A DNA stretch of 64,000 nt from Ephemerocybe angulata. Taxonomy: Eukaryota; Basidiomycota; Agaricomycetes; Agaricales; Psathyrellaceae. Positions 10,482 to 21,179 of the stretch are shown here, in pieces. The position numbers were made by a program, and so were the translations under genes. The stretch's first letter is position 1; each line of letters starts with the position of its first letter. Under the pieces are notes generated by a model. The model did not search any database. It was given only the letters and a program-made list of their open reading frames with translations, and had not been told where the DNA came from. The DNA lies in assembly GCA_013368325.1 (NCBI GenBank), contig JAACJK010000064.1, forward strand, positions 434,001 through 498,000, given 5' to 3'.

Positions 10482-11513
10482 CTATTTTGGGAATATAAAC
10501 TGCCCGCTCAGTTCACGGTCCTTCTTCCCAATGTACTCATTCCTACGGCCAAGTCAGCCACCAATTTATCCCATAGAAAAGCTCAGCATACCTCGTTCTC
10601 AAAAGATTGATCTCGCCAACGGCCCTTGAATCCCGAGACGTCGCAGAAACGATAAACTTATTCTCCGGCTTCGCCCCGCCCACAGATTCGTTCCTCATAC
10701 AGTCGAGAAAGAGGTAGACGGTTCCCGAGAGCTGCTTAACCCCAGGAGCTGCGACGATTCTGACTATTTCGAAGGTCCATTTATCGGGGTTGTTGGAGAA
10801 GGTGATGCAGTACAGGGCACCTGCGATTAAGTCACATTAGCGCAGAAAGAATTACCAAGTCAATTGCCACAGCATACCTCGTGAGATAACCTGAAAGCGC
10901 GTCATCTTCAGCACGAGCATTTGATCGAGGAACTTGGGAATCTTGAACGTAACGACGTTATCCGCAACTTTGACGATGGGCTCTTCAAAGCGCGGCGAAG
11001 TGGGATCTGCAGTCCACAGAAGCAACTCGTGCCTCGTCATGAGTTGATAGAGATCGTTGTCGTCGCGCTCACAACACGCCATCTCGATTCCGGCTTTGAT
11101 GACGGGTGAGAGAGTGGGTGTACAGCAGTCGAGGATCTCTTTGACGAGAAGGGGGAGAGCGGTATGGGGGCCTTCGGCGATGCCGAGATTGACTATGACC
11201 CAGTGGAGAGGTGTCTTTTCGTCCACGAACTTCGTTTGGAGGATTTTGGAAAGGAGTTCGGTTGAACCACCGCACACCGACAAGCAGTCGGTGATCAATG
11301 CTGAAGCCGCGGTAGCACCTCCATCGGAGTAGATCGCTGAACAGAAGAGGGATATGAGTTGATTTCGAGCCGGATTCTTAGTGTCGCTCAGATCTTCGAG
11401 TTTCTCCAGTTGCGACGACTATTACCAGGCAGTTAGATGTGCGCAGGACGAATGGCAAGCGTGCATACCATTTTATTGGGATGCCCTGGTGCTGGTGGTT
11501 CGGTTGTTGACAT
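10482..11513 (-). CDS. HWV tandem-family protein, copy 5 (unknown function)
   Basis: The four-exon chain 11469-11513, 10878-11418, 10592-10820 and 10482-10542 closes in frame to 291 aa. Exon 1 encodes MSTTEPPAPGHPNKM. The CGGSTELLSKILQ and TPLHWVIVN motifs and the beta-like second half starting GALYCITFS are intact. The last exon (RNEYIGKKDRELSG) aligns with that of copy 2. It lacks the intron that splits exons 3 and 4 in copies 1 and 2, and it is the most divergent intact copy. That fits an older duplication or intron gain/loss. There is no targeting signal and the function is unknown. It sits tail to head with pseudogene copy 4 and upstream of the 3' end of GET1. Confidence 0.72.
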
Positions 11514-11920
11514 TCAGAGGACAAGAAGAGCGGGCAAGCTGACCTTGGTCGCAGCCAAAACCAGCAATGTAGAAAGCAGTGGCCTGCGTCGTCACGATTC
11601 TTGTCACACTTTGCCTCATGTTGCGATAGTGGACGTGACACTGTGGAAATAGGACTTGTTCTGAGAATAGGCAGGGAGAAGCCATCACGAGAGTACACAC
11701 CTCAAATCATCCCCAAACCGTCCGTGTAAGTACCCGCTGTGAAGTAGAAGATTAGGCGCCGAGGACCAGTCTCTGGTCACAGGTGAAAGGGAGATGTCCG
11801 AGTCAACACCGATGTGATTAAATGACACATATACCTATAGGTACGATTATAATACCACAGAATCTACAAAAACAATACAAATGACAACTCGCCTATTGCG
11901 AACCTAACTGTCATAATCGA
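11514..11920. other. Intergenic between GET1 and HWV copy 5
   Basis: It holds the promoter of copy 5 and the 3' flank of GET1. Minus-strand frames here are not conserved with other copies and look fortuitous. Confidence 0.4.
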
Positions 11921-12724
11921 TCATGAGCTCTTCTCGTCCTCGGACTCCACAGTGGCTTTCCGTGACGGAAGTGGTGAGGTCTTGGCCTTGGGGGATGTGT
12001 CTCTTGATGCGGCTTGGGATGCGGACCTAGCCTCGAGGTATGCCTTGACGGAACGTTCGAACACGCCGAGAACACGTTTACATGCGATCGACCATACACC
12101 AACGCTAACCGAACCTGCAGGAGTGTCAGTGTCTAGGGGATGTGACGTGGGCAGTTCACGGACCTTTCGGAGCGAATGGGAATGCCAGCCACCATGTTAA
12201 AGGTCCCAGCCAACCCTCTGGAAGAAAGAATACGGGCTGTTTCCGGTACCACCAGCCGACGAATAGTTGGACACCGGTCGTTAGAAACCAGAGAGCGCTC
12301 TTGAACTTCAGCGAGAAGCCTGACTTCACAGAGGCCGTTTCAGAGTCTAGGGAATGTTAGAGGATAGGACAAGCAGGGACGTGGTAGTGGAACGCACTGA
12401 GTTTCTCCAAATCCGCGAGACCTTTATCGACGCTCCTTCGTAGCTTGGCCCATTTCGCGAACTGATCTTGGGCACTCGTCCGGAGAAGTTCCGCCTTGTT
12501 TTTCAGAATCTCGGCTTTTAGTGCTCGTTGCTTTGAGACGACAGACGAGCGCGTCACTGTCAAGTATAGTGAATAGGCCTGGACGAAATAGAGTCGTTAG
12601 TGAACCCATTAGACCATACAACCCAGGAGTCTGCGCTCACCCATTCAAAGAGCACCTTTTGGCCTATCCATGATATCAGTTGTGTTATGAACACAATCAA
12701 GAAGACCGAGAGCAGCAGCGACAT
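11921..12724 (-). CDS. GET1: GET1, tail-anchored protein insertion receptor subunit
   Basis: Exons 12641-12724, 12398-12578, 12164-12346 and 11921-12114 give 213 aa in frame. Get1 (WRB/CHD5 family) forms, with Get2, the ER-membrane receptor for the Get3 chaperone that delivers tail-anchored proteins. Visible features are an N-terminal transmembrane helix ([17 protein letters not shown]) and a charged coiled coil whose core ([20 protein letters not shown]) is the family signature that binds Get3. Two hydrophobic segments follow, around residues 105-145 and 155-170, then a Ser/Lys-rich cytosolic tail. I start at MSLLL because the longer frame adds a charged stretch before the first helix, unlike other Get1 proteins. 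An F-box gene diverges 300 nt away. Confidence 0.93.
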
Positions 12725-13023
12725 CGTTGTACGGAAAAGAGCCTGTTTGATCTCGAAACCTTGCCTGTCATCGTTCGGACCTTTTACCACGTCACATCAA
12801 TCCATCATCCTCAGCTGCCTCGATATTTTCTTTGTTTTCTCCCAAATCCTCAGTTTTCTCTAATCCTCAGACTAGTCGACACAGGTGCCAGAATTGAGCA
12901 CCATCGTAAAACCATTAGAAGACGATACCCCTTCAGAATTCAAGCAAGGTCCCGGAACCATTCAGTCTTCAGGACACCGGCCCAGTGCGGGGAACTCCAA
13001 CCTCGAACACCTTCAGGAGAACT

Positions 13024-14625
13024 ATGAATCAATCTCAAATCGCCCAGTACTTCGCGAATAACGCTGCACCAAACCTGGTTGAGATGGCATCCATCAGAGA
13101 GGAAATCGAACATAGACTGAAAGCGATCCAGGAGCATCAGGATGCGATTCAAATCTTACAGTCAGAACTACACGCCTTTCGAGCAGCTTCATCCCCCATG
13201 CGCCGATTCCCCCCTGAAATTCTGGGAGAAATATTCGAGTTCTCCCTTTCAGACCTTACCAAATACGAGTCCATCGACCGAAAACTGGTGGAAATCTGCT
13301 CTGTGTGCAAATTCTGGCGTTCAGCTGCCTTCTCAACCCTTCACCTCTGGCGAAGCGTCGCCATTGACCCATGGCGTCCCCATACCGTTCGATTCGAAAA
13401 AGTTTCGGCTTGGCTTAGACGTTCAGGGGGGCTGTCGAGGAGGCTTGCACTTTCTGGCCCAGAGTGCTATGGTGGTCCGTGCCCAATGAACGATCTAAGC
13501 TTAGCAACCTTGCTGGCAGAGGGACCACTCCTTCACCATCTTACTCTCCTCTGTTCCTCGATATGCTGTTTTCGGAACCTTATAGGTTTGGTAGAACCCC
13601 TCAATCCCGCTGGTTCCCGACCATGGGATTCCCTTCAATCCCTAATGCTCGAAATAAAGGAGTGGGCCCACAGCGACATATCATTGGAAAAAGCGACCCT
13701 CCTCACTCTTCCTTCAGTGAAGAATCTGTCGTTATACTTGCCGAGTGCTCAAGATCTCGGCGATACGGCGGTAGCGACCGGCAACATCGCGTACCCCGAG
13801 GCCCCGTCCTTTACCAACCTCACCACGCTGGAACTCATCTGCGACTGGCCACTGCGCTGGATCTCAGAAGTTCTCAACTCGTGCATCAACGTAGAAACCC
13901 TTACCCTCGATTTCGCTCTCGGTACAGTGCTTTACGACGCCCTCACTCCGGACGACAACCCAATGCTCCTTCCCAAGGTCCGCGTACTGCGCCTTCGTCG
14001 ACTCATTGCGGAGTTTGAAGACGCCGACATCCTCCAGGAACTCATAACGCCGGAGCTCGAGGAGCTGGATATAAGCTTCGAGAACAAGGCTCGGCTGCTG
14101 CGGCCTGATACTACGGATCCCACGTACGAATACCCAGACATGGACATCCTCTGTGAAGGGATCGAGACCTTGCTCCAGAACTCGAAATGCAAAGACACCC
14201 TCTGCCGATTTCGCCTTCACTCGCTCTACATATCCAGTGACGCCTTGATGGCCATCCTTGGCACTCTGCATGGGCTGATGCATTTGACCTTGGAAGATGT
14301 GAACTTCCCCTCAATGATGTTCAGTGACCTGGAGGACATGATCACCAACCCAATCTACCCTCAATACCTCCACCACCTTAAAGATCTTGCACTCCTTTGC
14401 CTTCCCTCCCACTTCGACTTTCAGAAAGTCTACTCTTACCTACTCGCAAGGCGCGAATTCTTGGGCGATAGAGGCGGCGACACGGTGAAGAAACTCATTA
14501 TGACGACTTCGCTTCCAGAACAACGTGCGGTGCCCCGCGAGACGGACAAAGGATGTATCGCCTTGGGAGAGGGTGGGGTGGAGGTTTCTGTCGGTGTGTC
14601 TATGGATCGCGCCTTAGCTTCTTAG
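13024..14625 (+). CDS. F-box/LRR-like protein
   Basis: Single-exon frame of 533 aa from ATG 13024; the frame extends upstream only through a non-ATG codon. Order: a coiled-coil-like helix (residues 20-45), an F-box-like motif (MRRFPPEILGEIFEF) running to the HLWRSV block near residue 115, then irregular leucine-rich segments ending near residue 500. F-box proteins recruit substrates to SCF ubiquitin ligases through Skp1. The target is unknown, and many such fungal proteins have never been tied to an SCF. Its 3' third and 3' flank were duplicated downstream (15050-15760). It belongs to a group of seven in this window. Confidence 0.85.
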   Translation: MNQSQIAQYFANNAAPNLVEMASIREEIEHRLKAIQEHQDAIQILQSELHAFRAASSPMRRFPPEILGEIFEFSLSDLTKYESIDRKLVEICSVCKFWRSAAFSTLHLWRSVAIDPWRPHTVRFEKVSAWLRRSGGLSRRLALSGPECYGGPCPMNDLSLATLLAEGPLLHHLTLLCSSICCFRNLIGLVEPLNPAGSRPWDSLQSLMLEIKEWAHSDISLEKATLLTLPSVKNLSLYLPSAQDLGDTAVATGNIAYPEAPSFTNLTTLELICDWPLRWISEVLNSCINVETLTLDFALGTVLYDALTPDDNPMLLPKVRVLRLRRLIAEFEDADILQELITPELEELDISFENKARLLRPDTTDPTYEYPDMDILCEGIETLLQNSKCKDTLCRFRLHSLYISSDALMAILGTLHGLMHLTLEDVNFPSMMFSDLEDMITNPIYPQYLHHLKDLALLCLPSHFDFQKVYSYLLARREFLGDRGGDTVKKLIMTTSLPEQRAVPRETDKGCIALGEGGVEVSVGVSMDRALAS

Positions 14626-15049
14626 AAGTATTGTCCAATGTGCGTACTCTACCTCAGCCTTACGGTTTGAGTCCTCGTGATTGACACTCATTTATGCTAA
14701 CTCAGGGCGATTGTGGAGTGATAGATTAGCGAGTGAACATCGTACCTTTGGCTTCGTTGATATGTACGTATGGTTCGTGGCTTCTTCAGACCACAATGCT
14801 GCGCGCGTATACAAGTGCTGAGTGCTGACCATTGAAGCTCAGGGACGGTGGCGGAAGAGTGTCCGTACAATCATTGGGCCTCCAAAGCTCGAGCTGAGTT
14901 TGAGGATCTTCCCTTATCTGAATCCACAAGCGAGGTACTCCCTTGTCCGCGCTTGAACTACTCCCTTGCACCTTGAAATGTTACGACATAAATCGGCTTC
15001 CGCACCAGCCCGTCATAGCCCACGGTCCGAGAGATTAATTAAAGTGAGA
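14626..15049. other. 3' flank of the F-box gene
   Basis: Sequence to about 14860 is the original of the block duplicated at 15520-15750. The remainder shows no gene. Confidence 0.45.
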
Positions 15050-15760
15050 AGGGATCGAGTGTTTTCTCAGGAACTCGAAGGGCACAAACACTTTCCGGAG
15101 GTTTCGCCGAGTCCACTGTCCACTCGCTCTACATATCCAGTGACACCTCGGTGTCCATCCATAGGACTCTGCCATCCCTGACGCATTTGATCTTGGACAA
15201 TGTCGACTTCCTCTCAACGATGTTCAAGAACTTCGAAGAATTTGGAGGACGTGATCATCGACCCAGCATGTTCCCAATTCCTCCCCCACCTTGAAAATTT
15301 GAAGTCTTTTTCCTTCCCTTCCATTTCGACTTCGAGAAGGTGTGCTCCTACCTAATCACAAGGCACGATGCCGCCGGCAATAAACTGAAGAAGTTCTTTA
15401 CGACAGCTTCGCTTGCCGAAGGTCCTGCAGTGCCTTGGCAGACGGATAAGGGCAGTGCCGACTTGAGGAGCGTGGGTCTGCGTGGGTTCGACATTGGTGT
15501 CAGTATGTCTAACAATCATGCCTTAGCTTCTCAGAAGTGTTTGTCCAATGTGCGTATCTCACTTCACCTTACGGCTTGGACCTTGTCATTTACACTCATT
15601 TATGTTAAGTCAGGGCGATTGGAATGATAGAACCGCGAATGTGCTTCGTACCCTTGACTTCATTGATATGTAAGATGGCTACTCGTTGCTTCTTCATGTC
15701 ACTGTGCTACGCGCGCTTACAAGTGCTGACCCTTGAATCTCAGCCTGCGCAGACAGAAGC
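15050..15760 (+). pseudogene. Decayed duplicate of the F-box gene 3' end
   Basis: From about 15050 the sequence follows 14160-14860. Examples are the block TCGCTCTACATATCCAGTGA at 15123 and the matching stretches ending in GTCCAATGTGCGTA, then the same 3' flank. Insertions, deletions and stops break the frame: codons equivalent to the HFDF..YLL..R region are out of phase with the preceding ones. No F-box or upstream LRR part is present. It is a direct tandem duplication of about 0.7 kb, roughly 0.9 kb from its source, now non-coding. Confidence 0.8.
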
Positions 15761-16676
15761 CATTATGGCTTTGACTCAGCATCTCGTCCCTATACATCGC
15801 ATTCGGTCGACTTAGAGCTAGGGCTATACCTTGCATACGGCAGACCCATCAACAGCTGAAAAAAGGAATGGAGAGCGTTACCTAGCGCAATTGCGGGATG
15901 GCACACTCTGGATCATAGCCATTCATCCATACGTTCCGAGATATGAATCGGGTTCAAAACGACGGGTTTTGGAAGAAAGGGAGGACATCCAGGCGGGATT
16001 TGACATGTTCACGGTAGGCTCGCAGATGGCTTCACGCCTCCTTAGTTTATAGCCACAGCTGTCCTGCGCTTGCTAACCTTTAAAACACACGCAGGAAGGA
16101 TTTTCTCTTAACTACCGCCACTACTTCCGATTTGCGTTGCACACTGCGGTTGCGAAGGGCCGAATGCTTCGATGCACGGGACTCGGTCCGGGCGCTTAAC
16201 ACACCCTGTCTTCAGTAAATGGTCGAGCTGCCAAGGAATTTCCAAAAATTATTGGTTGCTCACGGGTCTGAAGGTGAGTAGAGATTTGTTGACGTGTAAA
16301 CCCGATTGCCTTACTGGAGAAGGCGAGACTTTGCTCTTTGTAGCCTTTTCCTCCATATGCAGCACTCCGTCGTAGAGCCAACTCGGGAGGCTGATCTTTC
16401 GAGAAGTCACTACGGACCGCCCCATGGCATGAATTTAACATGTACATACATGATACATTGTTCCCTCACTCATCCAGACGTCGCCTTCCTAGCAGCTTCT
16501 CGCCTTGCCGGAGGACGCAAACGCCATTGAAAGTGACGAGAAGGCATAACACTGACATGATCAGGTGGCTTAAGTTCGCAACTCTTGGCAGCTAAAGACG
16601 TGCAGCAAAGGGCGTTGAAGCGTTGGAGCCCCCTTAGGTAGCGTATGTGTAAGCCAATTGGTTCGAAGTCCAATGG
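15761..16676. other. Intergenic, upstream of the peroxidase gene
   Basis: About 0.9 kb without a supported gene. CCAAT sequences at 16654 and 16669 precede the TATA element. One GGGCGCTTAA element lies at 16190-16199. Confidence 0.4.
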
Positions 16677-16683
16677 TATAAAG
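16677..16683 (+). promoter_or_regulatory. TATA box of the peroxidase gene
   Basis: TATAAAG lies 79 nt before the ATG at 16756, with CCAAT motifs just upstream. Position and sequence fit a core promoter. Confidence 0.55.
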
Positions 16684-16755
16684 TATGTACGAATCTTCTT
16701 CCCTTTCGCCATTCAATCCTCTCATACTATTCTCTGAAACAGATCTACACAAACC

Positions 16756-18835
16756 ATGAAGACTATTAAATTTCTCGCCGCAGCCGCTCTTGGTAGTGCA
16801 CTGGCGCTCCTGGCAGCAGCACAAGGTGGCCAACAACGGTGGCCAGACTATCGCGGCAACGAACTGGAGAGCCTTTGGCTCGAAGGTAGTGCCGAACCTG
16901 GGTGGCCAACCATGCTCGTCAGTGCTCGAGCTCGTTTTACGAACTTGATCTCTGGCTGTCGAGCTCGGTTAGACTCTGAATCTGAAGGCGCTGCTGAGTG
17001 GATCCGAGCTGTGAGTGCAGGGCCTTCGCATTGATGATATAACGATTGTCACTAATGTCCGAGCGCATGCTTATAGGCGTTCCATGATATGGCCACCCAT
17101 AATGTGAATGGGGATGGTTTAGGGGGTTTGGATCGCTCCCTCCTTTATGAGTTGGACCGCCCTGAGGTAAGCCAATGTTCGACCGATACTCTTACAGATA
17201 TCTGAGAAAACTGGGGCATTTAGAACGCTGGTGGTTCACTCGCCCAGGCCATGAAAGATCTCTCAGTGATTACAAGATACATCAGCGGTATGTAGCATCA
17301 TTGAGGTCTACAGGATATTTTCTAACAGAGTGTGCTTTATTTAGGCGCCGACATCATTGCGCTCGGCGTGGTGCATTCAGTCGTCGAATGCGGAGGACTC
17401 CTCATCCCTTTCCGTGGAGGGCGCATCGATGCAACGGAGGCCGGTCCAAAGGGCGTACCTGAGGTAACACAAACACTGGAGGAACATACCGAGAAGTTCA
17501 GAAAGCAAGGTTTCAACAAAACCGAGATGATCGAACTGGTCGCCTGTGGACACACTCTCGGAGGAGTCGGCGCTAATGATTTTCCTGAGATCGTCTCCGG
17601 TGATGTGGATCGAGTATCAAGACCAAGGCACATTAATTTCGACAGCACTAGTCGGAAATTTGACAATGCAGTGTAGGTTTTCGCTCCTGTGCTCAGAATG
17701 GTCACATCGAGACTAATTCTACGTATTGCTTAGAGTTACCGAGTATCTCAAAGGCACGACGAAGAACATATTAGTCGTTCATCCCAACGCAACAATCGTG
17801 TCCGACAAGAGGATCTTCGAGAGTGACGGGAACAGGACTATGGAAACGTTTGTTTATCTTGGCTCTTACTATCATCATGGGTCTAACTCGCATCGAACTT
17901 GCCCTACAGATTAGCCGACGAGAAGATATTCCAAACGAGATGCCGCGACCTGTTTGAGAAGATGATCAACACCGTTCCCAAAGACGTCGAGCTCACCGAT
18001 GTGTTTGCACCCATCAAAGCCAAAGTCGGGCGGAGCTACCTCACTTTCAACCAGACTATGGGATTACACACCGAAATTAGGGTACGTTCTCATGCTCATT
18101 TAATCAGGAATACCTTCCTTACTACTACTTGCCCCTCGGTTCTGTAGTTTTTGACCAAGAACGAGAATCGGAGGGTCACTTTGAAGTGGGAGGACCGTGC
18201 ATCCGGAGGGCAGGTCCATTCTGCAGCCCCGTTCGACGTTTCCGAGACCCTCCATAGCGCCACAGCCAAACAATTTGGGATAACACCCATTCATTATTGG
18301 TTCAACCCTACCATCGACCCAACTACCTCCATCTCCAGATTCTGGTTTGAAGTTGACGAAGGCACTGGGGGCCAACCCGACCTATACGACAACGGCGGCG
18401 CAGGATTCCCCATTGCACAGGATAAGGTCATCTGGGCCCGAGATCTCAGCTATTATGCCCCCGACCGCTTTTCCGACCATTGGTGGAGCTTTACAGTGGC
18501 CGTGAGTACTCCTTCGGAAGCCAATGACCTACAGGCTGCTGAGCTGATTTTCTCATTGCCAGATTCGCAACGACGCCAGCGCCATCAGCAACGTATCCGC
18601 CAACGTCGAGGTATTCATTGCGGACGAGAAGTTGAATTTCGTCAAATCAACTGTGGCGCTGGAGAGAGACACCAATCTAACGACAGTGGCGGGGTTCGAC
18701 TTCTACACCTTCCGCCCAACAGAGAAAGTAAACGACCGCATGTTCTTTGACGTTGCCGCCACAATTGGCGGGGAGACGGTGACAGAGGAGTATCTCAACA
18801 ACTATTGGGTCACTGTACTTAACAAGGGGACCTAA
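16756..18835 (+). CDS. Secreted haem peroxidase (AA2-type)
   Basis: Eight exons (16756-17010, 17077-17166, 17224-17287, 17345-17672, 17734-17847, 17910-18081, 18148-18501, 18563-18835) give 549 aa in frame. A signal peptide covers about residues 1-22. The plant-type peroxidase fold is shown by the distal motif R-A-A-F-H-D-M (Arg84, His88), GGLDRSLLYELDRPEN, and the proximal motif VACGHTLGG (His206). The last 180 residues form an extra C-terminal region not found in lignin or manganese peroxidases. Such extended secreted peroxidases are common in Agaricomycetes and poorly characterised. Substrate class cannot be read from sequence; I did not find a recognisable Mn site. Intron 5 uses a weaker GTTTGT donor. 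Confidence 0.85.
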
Positions 18836-19223
18836 TGGTCATATTCACGGGCCGAGTACGACTACTGCTACGATGAGTACCTAAAGCCAAGTTGATGATG
18901 CCTTGCAGTTACGCGAATTGACCCCCTAATGGTGGGGCGCTTAAACACTACCCAATTAGCGCCCGCCTGTACTATATACTCAGTGGATGGAAAGAATGAA
19001 GCCTTAACAAACCTAAAGCCCTGGATACTTCAACAGAACGACTACCTCCTTCGTCTCCCCACTTGTCGTTCTGCGCAAGCTCCAGCGGCCATTGTAGGTA
19101 GCCTGTCAAAGAAAAGGACCAACTATCACTTTTGCGACATCGAGTGTAGAGTGAAATAGATTCAGGGAGTACGGGGTAGAAAGTCCATGGCACTATGTAC
19201 CTCGTAAAGGATTAAGTGTCGCA
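18836..19223. other. Intergenic, convergent 3' flanks
   Basis: It lies between the peroxidase and the F-box gene, which converge. Two AAGCGCCC/TTAGCGCCC elements lie at 18934-18965. No gene seen. Confidence 0.4.
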
Positions 19224-20783
19224 TCAATCATCCAATACTATGTGAAGGGGAGGGAGCATGGATCCATCTGCGTTCCGAAGCAACTTCCTCCCATCAGCAA
19301 AGGCACGAACATGATCAAAGTCGAAACCGTCGTGCAACATGTCCCTTAATACAAGGGTCTGAAGGAAGGGAAGGACTGGATCAGCCTGTAGCTTCAAGAA
19401 GAGCTTGGAGTTGAAGTCGAGGCTTTCCAGGGTGAGTCGGCGGAGTAAAGGACACTCCTTGATAAGGAGGGGTCTCAATACCTTTGCAGAGATGTGGAGG
19501 TTGGAAATGCGAAGGTCGCGGAGGTTGGGCTTGCATCCGGATCTGCGAATAAACTCTTCTATGTACCGCGGCCGTCTGAATTCGAATTCCGCGTCGCTCC
19601 ATATTTCATCCAATACTATTTGAGTCAGATTTGATTCCGCGAAGTGGAGATGAAGAGTATCGAGGCATGGGGCTTGGAGATAGCGAAGATATTCCAGGCC
19701 GTCTGCATACATGCCCCACATATGCAGTGCTCGCAGCTTCGGCAGGATAATATTCGTTTCGAGCATGTCACCCAGGATCTTCGTGGACTCAGCACCACTG
19801 GACGTATAAACATCAGATTCGAGGAGATTGAGTGTGAGCTTTTCGACGGCCTGGCATGATTTCAGGGCGGTCAAAACCTTGGTGACTTCCCAATCACAGA
19901 CAAGGCTGAAGTCGGTAAGGCGGGCGAGAAGCTCTTCGGGGATGACGAGGCCGAACTCCTCGTCCTCACCATCCGGCATGGATGGGAGTTCAAGGTGAAA
20001 GGAAGTGATATGCGGAAGGTGTTGGAAGATGGAGGTAGGTAAGGTATCAATATCCTCGTCCATATCAAGAGTAGCGTTCTGGCCAATCGGAAACTCGTCC
20101 CAGATAGTGTGGAGAGCGAGCTTGAGGGTCCTAATCCCGGACCAAGAGCCATTGTCAGTGACCTTCATCCTCCGCACCTGCCTGATCAGCTGCACGAAGC
20201 AGCTTGAATAGGAGGACCTCAAGGACAACTCCGCGATGGGAGGTCCCAGAACCAGAAGCTTGGCTAAGGCAGGGGTGGCCAGGTGTGCGCACTCGTTATG
20301 CCGACCGCCGCAAAAGTGACCTTTGAGTGCCATTATCTTGAGAGTCTTCGAGACTGTGCCAGACCGATTAAGCCAGTTTTCTGCCGAATGCGAAAGAGAA
20401 TGTGTCCATGTACTGAGGCCGTTCACTGTGACATCGAAGGTGGCCCACAGTCTGTGCGTTGCGAGAGCGGCTTCGCGCCAGGTCCTGCAAACCAGGCAAA
20501 GCCTTATCAACTCCTTCCTATTCTCTGCCTTGCCTATGGTCGAATCTTGAATGGCTGCTGCGAGGATCTCTCCTACGATGTCCAAAGGAACGCGACGGAT
20601 GGGAGCTGATAAGAAAGCGTATGCCTGGCGTTTCTGCTTCATCTGCTGTATGGAATTGGGCGCTTCTAGTTCGTCGTTTGCATCCAGGATTCGGATCTCC
20701 CTTCGGATTGCTTCAAGTTGCGATGGTTCCGGAGGGTCATTCGTTCTAAGCAGTTGAGCAAAAGCTGGGGGCAACTCGTCCAT
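19224..20783 (-). CDS. F-box/LRR-like protein
   Basis: Single exon, 519 aa from ATG 20783 (MDELPPAF...). An upstream in-frame extension lacks family similarity. A helical N-terminus carries IRREIRILDANDELEAPNSI, then the F-box-like IRRVPLDIVGEILAAA and the LVCRTWREAALATHRLW block. Degenerate leucine-rich segments follow to the end (PLLRRLTLESLDF near residue 460). The layout is the same as its six relatives here, but its sequence is divergent. SCF adaptor function is inferred. It converges with the peroxidase, and the tRNA-Asp gene lies just upstream on the same strand. Confidence 0.85.
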   Translation of the reverse strand: MDELPPAFAQLLRTNDPPEPSQLEAIRREIRILDANDELEAPNSIQQMKQKRQAYAFLSAPIRRVPLDIVGEILAAAIQDSTIGKAENRKELIRLCLVCRTWREAALATHRLWATFDVTVNGLSTWTHSLSHSAENWLNRSGTVSKTLKIMALKGHFCGGRHNECAHLATPALAKLLVLGPPIAELSLRSSYSSCFVQLIRQVRRMKVTDNGSWSGIRTLKLALHTIWDEFPIGQNATLDMDEDIDTLPTSIFQHLPHITSFHLELPSMPDGEDEEFGLVIPEELLARLTDFSLVCDWEVTKVLTALKSCQAVEKLTLNLLESDVYTSSGAESTKILGDMLETNIILPKLRALHMWGMYADGLEYLRYLQAPCLDTLHLHFAESNLTQIVLDEIWSDAEFEFRRPRYIEEFIRRSGCKPNLRDLRISNLHISAKVLRPLLIKECPLLRRLTLESLDFNSKLFLKLQADPVLPFLQTLVLRDMLHDGFDFDHVRAFADGRKLLRNADGSMLPPLHIVLDD

Positions 20784-20994
20784 GGTGGCTGAGATGGATG
20801 TGGGTGAAAAAGATTGGAAAAAGAAGACGTTCCCTCTGGCCATTGGAAGATCGAAGATATGTAAGGCATCATGGGCCAGAAGAAGATCCAAGGTCCACAA
20901 AAGGGAGGTATTTGATTCAATCTTCTTCCCAAGAGTGAAGAAAATTAAATGTGCCGAAGTAGCGCCGCCGCACTCGAAAGAACAAGCAAAAAGT

Positions 20995-21066
20995 CTCTCT
21001 GCCTGGGAGTCGAACCCAGCTTTCGCGCGTGACAGGCGCGTGTACTAACCGATATACTAGCAAAGA
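20995..21066 (-). tRNA. tRNA-Asp (anticodon GTC)
   Basis: The 72-nt minus-strand cloverleaf is complete. The acceptor stem TCTTTGC/GCAGAGA has one G-T pair and a G discriminator. The anticodon stem CGCGC/GCGCG carries the loop CTGTCAC with anticodon GTC, and the T arm is CTGGG-TTCGACT-CCCAG. There is no intron and CCA is not encoded, as usual in eukaryotes. It lies in the 400-nt gap between an F-box gene and the NKAP-like gene. Confidence 0.95.
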
Positions 21067-21179
21067 CATGTTAGAGGCAAAATTGTAGCTGTCTAATATG
21101 TGCTTGGCTCCCCGCTGCCAGGCAAACGATGATTGAGCCGCGCCTGCTTTCTTACACTCCAACCACCACCATCTAGAGC

